NCBI GenBank assembly: GCA_022706625.1
Contig: JAKJCD010000046.1
Location: 1-11,479, forward strand
DNA length: 11,479 bases
Direction: 5' to 3'
From: Bacillota bacterium
GTDB taxonomy: Bacteria; Bacillota; Clostridia; Peptostreptococcales; Anaerovoracaceae
Shown: positions 7,426-11,479 of the stretch, in pieces
Layout: each line of letters opens with the position of its first letter
Numbering within the stretch: position 1 is the stretch's first letter
Program-made: the position numbers and the translations under genes
The notes under the pieces: model-generated
Databases searched by the model: none
What the model was told of the DNA's origin: nothing
Seen by the model: only the letters and a program-made list of their open reading frames with translations

Positions 7426-8481
7426 ATGACGGCTAAGTCAGTCAAAACTGAAGAACATGCATTCAAAAAGTTTTCAAAGGATATTAAAGGTTCAAATTTA
7501 GGTGGTCTTCTGTTTTTTTTCGGCGAAGAACAATATCTTGTAAGATGGGCGGTAGACAGTGTACTTGAGCATTATATCGAGCCGGGATTTGAAAAGCTTA
7601 ACTGCACAAGGCTGGACAGGCAAAGCGCCACACCCGCCGCCGTTATAGCACAATGTGAAACCTTGCCGATGCTTGCTGAAAAGCGGATTGTTATTATCGA
7701 AGACTTCCCGGCGGGAGATCCGGGCTCTAAAGAAAACTATACGGAAACAGAAGAGAATGAGCTTATCGAGTACATGAAAGAACTGCCGGACAGCTGTATT
7801 CTGATATTGACTTCGGATGTTGCGGATAAGCGTAGGAAAATCTTTAAAACCGTGGCGGCACTGGGATCATGTTATGAATTCGGACGACTGGACGAACACG
7901 AGGTGCGTAAATTCATCAATAAGCGGTTGCAGGAATCGGGAAAGAAAGCCGAGGCTTCCGTGGTTAGAAGGATCATAGAAAGATCCGGCTATTTTGACAG
8001 GCAGTCGGACTACACACTTAATAATTTGGATAATGACCTAAAGAAGATGATCGCCCATTGCGATGGTGATGAGATCCGGTCAAGCGATGCGGACGGAGGA
8101 TTGTCGGGCAATACGGAGACTCACGTTTTTGATATGGTAGACGCTATAACAAGAAACGATAAAGGCGAAGCAATGTCAATCCTCCACAATCTGCTTTCAT
8201 CGGGGGAAAGCTGGCAAAGGCTTCTTGCTTTGTTAAGCTCCCACTTTGAGATCATCCTTATGGTGAAGGAAATGAGGGATGAGGGCAAAAACTCCAATGA
8301 GATCAAAGAATCACTGGGTATCCATGAATACCGCATCCTTCTTGCCGGTCGGCTTTCGAGCCGTTATTCGATAGAACGGCTGCGCAGGATCCTTTGCGGC
8401 TGCTTTGCTGTAGAAAAAAATCACAAGAGCGGATTCCTTGATGAAAGGCTTGCGCTTGAATTGCTTATAGCCGGCATGTAA
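7426..8481 (+). CDS. holA: DNA polymerase III subunit delta (HolA)
   Basis: The product is 351 residues, close to the family norm (about 330-350). HolA is the clamp-loader wrench: it binds the beta sliding clamp and opens it within the tau/delta/delta' complex. The N-terminal AAA+-like domain shows LGGLLFFFGEEQYLVRWAVD (25-44), the family's poor P-loop region without a functional Walker A, then MLAEKRIVIIEDF (82-94) and LTSDVADKRRKIFKTV (128-143). The C-terminal helical domain starts near HVFDMVDAITRND (233-245) and continues through the SSGESWQRLLALLSSHFEII stretch (258-277) to the characteristic EKNHKSGFLDERLALELLI end (330-348). ATG 7426 follows an AAAGGTG site at good spacing. The comEC-holA neighbourhood is conserved across Bacillota and supports both assignments. 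Residues 93-110 and 213-231 are acidic, variable loops. The rpsT gene that commonly follows holA is absent here. Confidence 0.94.
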   Translation: MTAKSVKTEEHAFKKFSKDIKGSNLGGLLFFFGEEQYLVRWAVDSVLEHYIEPGFEKLNCTRLDRQSATPAAVIAQCETLPMLAEKRIVIIEDFPAGDPGSKENYTETEENELIEYMKELPDSCILILTSDVADKRRKIFKTVAALGSCYEFGRLDEHEVRKFINKRLQESGKKAEASVVRRIIERSGYFDRQSDYTLNNLDNDLKKMIAHCDGDEIRSSDADGGLSGNTETHVFDMVDAITRNDKGEAMSILHNLLSSGESWQRLLALLSSHFEIILMVKEMRDEGKNSNEIKESLGIHEYRILLAGRLSSRYSIERLRRILCGCFAVEKNHKSGFLDERLALELLIAGM

Positions 8482-8498
8482 GCGGGGAGAGGAAAGAA

Positions 8499-9410
8499 AT
8501 GAAGACACAGACTAAGGCCGATATCATGCTGCTGATGGTAACGTTATTCTGGGGGGCATCCTATCTTTTGATCGATTACAGCCTGGAAGAGCTGGACCCG
8601 TTCAATATCAATGCTTTGCGTTTTATCACCGCATTTTTGGCAGCTTTTATACTGGCGGGCAAGAGGCTTTTGCCTGTCAACACCGTGACGCTGAAATATG
8701 CTGCTTTACTTGGGTTTATCCTCATGATTGTCTATATTGGTGCAACCTTTGGCGTCAAGTATACCAGCCTTTCCAATGCCGGATTTCTCTGTGCCCTTAC
8801 TGTTGTGGTAACACCGGTGCTGGGCTTCTTTTTTAAAAAACAGCGCCCGGATAAAAAACTCTCGGCGGCCGTACTCCTGGCTCTTGCCGGGATCGGGTTT
8901 CTGACTCTGAATGAAAGCTTGAAACCGGCGCCCGGTGATATTTTATGCATACTCTGCGCTGTTGCCTATGCCGTTCATCTGCTGGTCACGGAAACTGCCG
9001 TTTTGAACGAAAGAGTAAATGCTTTTCAATTAGGGGTTTATCAGCTGGCTTTCAGCGGGGTCTACCAGCTTATAGTTTCGGTTTTGGCGGAGAAGCCTCA
9101 TTTGCCTTGCTCCGGAAAGGTCTGGTTTTCGATTTTGACCTTATCCATTTTCTGCACCGGGTTTTCTTTTGTGGTGCAGACTATTGCCCAGAAGTATACC
9201 AGTGCCTCCCATGCAGGAGTGATTTTTTCTCTGGAGCCGGTTTTTGCGGCTCTGGTTGCATTTTTTATTGCCGGAGAGATCCTTGCCGCAAGAGGGTACT
9301 TCGGTGCGATCCTACTGCTGATCAGTTTATTTATTATGGAACTGGATATCAGGAAAATTGCAGGATACCTGCGGGATGTAATAAAGAAGCTCATCTCATC
9401 ACCATCCTGA
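8499..9410 (+). CDS. DMT superfamily transporter, EamA family
   Basis: This is a 303-residue integral membrane protein with about ten hydrophobic helices, in the usual EamA range (290-310). It is built from two tandem EamA repeats, about 8-137 and 146-282. The first starts with the family-like LFWGASYLLIDYSLEELDP (16-34) and RFITAFLAA (41-49). The second carries the typical SLEPVFAALVAFFIAGE (244-260). EamA proteins export or exchange small metabolites such as amino acids or their derivatives; the substrate cannot be read from sequence. ATG 8499 has a strong purine-rich site (GGGGAGAGGAAAG) just upstream and lies 17 bp after holA, so co-transcription with comEC-holA is likely. A short basic C-terminal tail (about 285-303) is probably cytoplasmic. 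There is no functional link to its neighbours that I can point to. Confidence 0.9.
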   Translation: MKTQTKADIMLLMVTLFWGASYLLIDYSLEELDPFNINALRFITAFLAAFILAGKRLLPVNTVTLKYAALLGFILMIVYIGATFGVKYTSLSNAGFLCALTVVVTPVLGFFFKKQRPDKKLSAAVLLALAGIGFLTLNESLKPAPGDILCILCAVAYAVHLLVTETAVLNERVNAFQLGVYQLAFSGVYQLIVSVLAEKPHLPCSGKVWFSILTLSIFCTGFSFVVQTIAQKYTSASHAGVIFSLEPVFAALVAFFIAGEILAARGYFGAILLLISLFIMELDIRKIAGYLRDVIKKLISSPS

Positions 9411-9464
9411 CGGATATTAAACAGCTTGGGCCCGTCCGCTAAAACTAAACGGAAACATTTGCAT

Positions 9465-9490
9465 TAACAAATAATATTGATAATTTGTTA
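9465..9490. promoter_or_regulatory. Operator-like inverted repeat around the hyd -35 box
   Basis: TAACAAAT (9465-9472) and ATTTGTTA (9483-9490) form a perfect 8-bp inverted repeat with a 10-bp spacer. The spacer contains the -35 hexamer TTGATA, and the right arm sits between -35 and -10, so a bound protein would be expected to block RNA polymerase. The arms contain TTAACAA/TTGTTA, resembling half-sites of the redox repressor Rex, but in the opposite orientation to the usual Rex palindrome (TTGTTAA-N4-TTAACAA). The regulator is therefore unknown. Confidence 0.5.
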
Positions 9491-9504
9491 TACTAATTTA
9501 TAAT
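9477..9504 (+). promoter_or_regulatory. Predicted sigma-A-type promoter of the hyd-like operon
   Basis: The -35 TTGATA (9477-9482; 5 of 6) is followed by 16 bp and a perfect -10 TATAAT (9499-9504). Transcription would start near 9511, giving a leader of about 115 nt. A second -10-like TATACT lies at 9489-9494. The inverted repeat at 9465-9490 overlaps the -35. Confidence 0.7.
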
Positions 9505-9565
9505 AGTGTAGGGTTGATTGATATAGTGACCTGCGAAGTTCAAAGACATTCAGTATATATCAGTT

Positions 9566-9583
9566 TTTCCGGTCTAACGGAAA
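9566..9583 (+). promoter_or_regulatory. Leader hairpin upstream of the hyd-like operon
   Basis: TTTCCG (9566-9571) and CGGAAA (9578-9583) form a perfect 6-bp stem with a 6-nt loop (GTCTAA), extendable by one U-G pair. It lies about midway through the predicted leader and 31 nt before the ribosome binding site. No U-tract follows, so it is not a terminator. A role in mRNA stability or attenuation is possible but not shown. Confidence 0.35.
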
Positions 9584-9626
9584 GCAACCGAATCAAATGC
9601 AAAATCAATTTTACGGAGGAAAGAAA

Positions 9627-10163
9627 ATGACAATCGAAAACGGAGGATGCTGCGGGTCCGGCTGCTGTACAAAGCCTGATTTCAGCGATTTGGCTCCTGT
9701 ACTTGAAGCATATGGAAAGATACCGGGCAGCCTTATCACTATACTGCAAAAGGCACAGGATATATACGGGTATCTTTCGATGGATGCAATAGACTATATA
9801 TCCGAAAAAACGGGGTTAAAGCCGGCACTGATATACGGGGTTGCAACGTTTTATACGCAATTTCGGCTGGCCCCAATCGGAAAAAATCTGATCATGCTGT
9901 GCAAGGGTACTGCCTGTCATGTAAACGGAGCAGACATGATCGAGGAAGCAATATCGGAGGAACTTGACATATCCGACGGGGAGACGACGGAGGACGGCAT
10001 TTTTACCTTGAACAATATGGCATGCCTTGGCTGCTGCAGCCTGGCTCCCGTAATGATGATTAAAAACCGGGACGGAGACGAGACTTATGGAAACCTTACA
10101 AAAGATTCCGTAAAAAAAATCCTCCGAGAGATAAAGAATAAAGAGCAGGAGGTAGCGCAATGA
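9627..10163 (+). CDS. HydC/NuoE-like [2Fe-2S] subunit of a bifurcating hydrogenase or NADH-dependent complex
   Basis: The product is 178 residues, as expected for the NuoE/HydC family: a helical N-terminal part (about 18-80) and a thioredoxin-like ferredoxin domain (about 85-175) holding one [2Fe-2S] cluster. The four expected ligands are present: CKGTAC (C92, C97) and CLGCC (C133, C137). Other family marks are LITILQKAQDIYGYLS (36-51), GVATFYTQFR (71-80) and SLAPVMMI (138-145). ATG 9627 follows a GGAGGA site at 6 bp; an in-frame ATG at 9597 would add ten residues but lacks such a site. The extreme N-terminus is unusual, with a GGCCGSGCC cluster (C8, C9, C13, C14). The stop overlaps the start of the next gene (ATGA), pointing to translational coupling and a stoichiometric complex with the NuoF-like protein. 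Without the catalytic subunit in view, hydrogenase versus formate dehydrogenase or another partner stays open. Confidence 0.9.
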   Translation: MTIENGGCCGSGCCTKPDFSDLAPVLEAYGKIPGSLITILQKAQDIYGYLSMDAIDYISEKTGLKPALIYGVATFYTQFRLAPIGKNLIMLCKGTACHVNGADMIEEAISEELDISDGETTEDGIFTLNNMACLGCCSLAPVMMIKNRDGDETYGNLTKDSVKKILREIKNKEQEVAQ

Positions 10164-11479
10164 GAGTATTGGTAGGGCAGGGCAGCTGCGGCATCGCCAC
10201 CGGTGCAAAAAAAACTGCGGATGAATTTGTAAGGCAGATAAATAATTTAGGGCTTACAAATGTGAAAGTGGATAAAACAGGCTGCATCGGCAGCTGCTTT
10301 TTAGAGCCTATTGTAGATATTTACGATGATGAGGGAAACCTAGAGATACGCTATATAAAGGTGCAGCCGGAAAAGGTCACGAATATCGTAAACAGGCATA
10401 TAGCAGGCGGAGAGCCCGTTTGGGAATATGGGATCTTAGATGTGGACCAGAACTTCCTTTCAAAGCAGAAAAAAATCGTTCTCAGAAACTGCGGAGTGAT
10501 CAATCCGGAGAGGATTGAAGAGTACATGGCGATGGGCGGATATGAAGCCGCAAAAAAGGTTCTGACGAGAATGACCCCGGAGGAAGTGATCGAAGAAATC
10601 AAAATATCCGGACTCAGAGGCAGAGGAGGAGCAGGCTTCCCCACATGGTTCAAATGGGATGCCGCAAAGAAAAACGAGGCGGACCAAAAATACATGGTAT
10701 GCAACGCAGACGAAGGAGATCCGGGAGCATTCATGGATCGAAGCATTTTAGAGGGAGATCCTCACTCTCTTCTTGAAGGTATGATAATAGGCGCCTATGT
10801 AATAGGCGCATCTGAAGGAGTTATTTATGTAAGAGCGGAATATCCTTTGGCTATCGCACGCCTGGAAACCGCCATCAGGCAGTCTAAAGAGAAAGGCTTC
10901 CTGGGCAAAAACATACTTGGAAGCGGTTTTTCCTATGACATTAGAATAAAAGCCGGGGCCGGGGCATTTGTATGCGGGGAGGAAACCGCACTTATAGCAT
11001 CCCTGGAAGGCGAACGGGGAATGCCGAGGCTAAAACCACCTTTCCCGGCACAAAAAGGCTTCTGGCAGAGGCCTACCAATATCAACAATGTAGAAACTTT
11101 TGCGAATATACCCTTTATCATCGCTAACGGCGGAGAGGTTTTCGGCTCCCTGGGAACGGAAAAGAGCAAGGGAACGAAGGTCTTTGCATTGGCCGGAAAA
11201 ATAAAGAAAGGCGGACTTGTGGAGGTGCCTATGGGGCTCCCCATCAGGGATGTCATCTTTGAGATCGGAGGCGGCATCAAAAAAGATAAGAAGTTTAAGG
11301 CGGTCCAGATGGGCGGGCCTTCGGGAGGCTGCATACCGGCCGATATGGCGGATACGACAGTGGATTATGAATCCATTACAAAGACCGGCGCCATAGTCGG
11401 TTCCGGTGGCATGATAGTGATGGATGAAGACACCTGCATGGTGGATATGGCCAGGTATTTCCTCGATTTCACAAAGAAG
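10160..11479 (+). CDS. HydB/NuoF-like FMN- and NAD(H)-binding iron-sulfur flavoprotein, 3' end beyond window
   Basis: The frame is open from ATG 10160 (ribosome binding site AGGAGGT six bases upstream) to the right edge, 440 residues without a stop. In HydB of bifurcating hydrogenases this subunit binds FMN and exchanges electrons with NAD(H). An N-terminal thioredoxin-like [2Fe-2S] domain (about 1-85) has GQGSCG (C10) and TGCIGSC (C42, C46). The NuoF core follows: GLRGRGGAGFPT (151-162), NADEGDPGAFMDR (182-194, FMN/NADH site), IYVRAEYP (222-229), GAGAFVCGEETALI (266-279), EGERGMPRLKPPFP (284-297), NNVETFANIP (309-318), GGPSGGCIP (385-393) and GSGGMIVMDEDTCMVDMARY (414-433). The sequence stops at DFTKK, just where relatives continue with the ESCGxCxPC [4Fe-4S] motif; HydB proteins often add C-terminal ferredoxin-like clusters. 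The start overlaps the stop of the NuoE-like gene by 4 bp. It resembles HydB of Thermotoga-type trimeric hydrogenases as I recall that family; HndC or NuoF of another complex is the alternative. Confidence 0.92.
   Translation, partial: MRVLVGQGSCGIATGAKKTADEFVRQINNLGLTNVKVDKTGCIGSCFLEPIVDIYDDEGNLEIRYIKVQPEKVTNIVNRHIAGGEPVWEYGILDVDQNFLSKQKKIVLRNCGVINPERIEEYMAMGGYEAAKKVLTRMTPEEVIEEIKISGLRGRGGAGFPTWFKWDAAKKNEADQKYMVCNADEGDPGAFMDRSILEGDPHSLLEGMIIGAYVIGASEGVIYVRAEYPLAIARLETAIRQSKEKGFLGKNILGSGFSYDIRIKAGAGAFVCGEETALIASLEGERGMPRLKPPFPAQKGFWQRPTNINNVETFANIPFIIANGGEVFGSLGTEKSKGTKVFALAGKIKKGGLVEVPMGLPIRDVIFEIGGGIKKDKKFKAVQMGGPSGGCIPADMADTTVDYESITKTGAIVGSGGMIVMDEDTCMVDMARYFLDFTKK

Larger units (their letters stand above)
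9411..9626. other. Intergenic control region between the EamA gene and the hyd-like operon
   Basis: These 216 bp contain no convincing gene. The first 50 bp after the transporter stop hold only weak inverted repeats (GACGG 9409-9413 with CCGTC 9432-9436; TCCG 9435-9438 with CGGA 9450-9453) and no T-run, so no intrinsic terminator can be called. The remainder is AT-rich and holds the inverted repeat, promoter, leader hairpin and ribosome binding site listed separately. The predicted leader is about 115 nt; I recognise no known riboswitch or T-box in it. Confidence 0.7.

Noticed and set aside
7513..7520. Run of eight T in holA, a possible slippage or frameshift site.
   Set aside because: The frame is intact through the run, and the encoded LFFFGEE is the conserved HolA segment, so there is no sign of a programmed or accidental shift.
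9409..9453. Possible intrinsic terminator after the EamA gene.
   Set aside because: The only stems are 4-5 bp with large loops, and no T-run follows.
9597..9626. Upstream in-frame ATG adding ten residues to the HydC-like protein.
   Set aside because: No ribosome binding site precedes it, whereas GGAGGA stands six bases before ATG 9627.
10933..11334. Minus-strand open frame (133 codons) opposite the NuoF-like gene.
   Set aside because: It is fully inside a strongly conserved coding region on the other strand; the Pro/Ser-rich translation is typical of an antisense shadow.

Overview
This window looks like chromosomal DNA of an endospore-forming, anaerobic member of the Bacillota, most likely class Clostridia. 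The evidence is a spoVAC-spoVAD-spoVAE sporulation cluster next to a large class A penicillin-binding protein, a comEC-holA pair, and the start of a gene set resembling a bifurcating hydrogenase (HydC/HydB, NuoE/NuoF type). There is no sign of phage, insertion sequences, CRISPR or tRNA/rRNA genes. Coding density is high and every gene is intact apart from the two cut by the window edges.

Layout. (1) 1-1590, plus strand: the end of spoVAC, then spoVAD and spoVAE in a tight operon for moving dipicolinic acid (DPA) across the forespore or spore membrane. (2) 1587-4799, minus strand: a 1070-residue bifunctional PBP1A-like peptidoglycan synthase. It converges on spoVAE so closely that the two stop codons overlap. 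(3) 4800-5006: a divergent control region with one recognisable vegetative (sigma-A-like) promoter in each direction. (4) 5007-9410, plus strand: comEC (DNA uptake channel), holA (DNA polymerase III delta) and an EamA/DMT-type transporter, spaced 16-17 bp apart and probably co-transcribed. (5) 9411-9626: a 216-bp intergenic region with a good promoter, a perfect 8-bp inverted repeat bracketing its -35 box, and a leader hairpin. (6) 9627 to the right edge: a HydC/NuoE-like [2Fe-2S] protein translationally coupled (ATGA overlap) to a HydB/NuoF-like flavoprotein. The latter is cut just before its expected C-terminal iron-sulfur ligands.

How the genes work together: spoVACDE serves spore DPA loading and release, and the PBP builds the cell wall. 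comEC and holA are a pairing common in Bacillota without an obvious shared pathway. The hyd-like genes would form the NAD(H)-binding part of a soluble electron-bifurcating complex, whose catalytic subunit (for example an [FeFe] hydrogenase HydA or a formate dehydrogenase) should lie just beyond the right edge.

I do not see a clearly new system. The points most worth a second look are the operator-like repeat at the hyd promoter, the unusual cysteine patterns in the two hyd subunits, the start region of comEC (its best-placed ribosome binding site and ATG are out of frame), and the terminator-less tail-to-tail overlap of spoVAE with the PBP gene.
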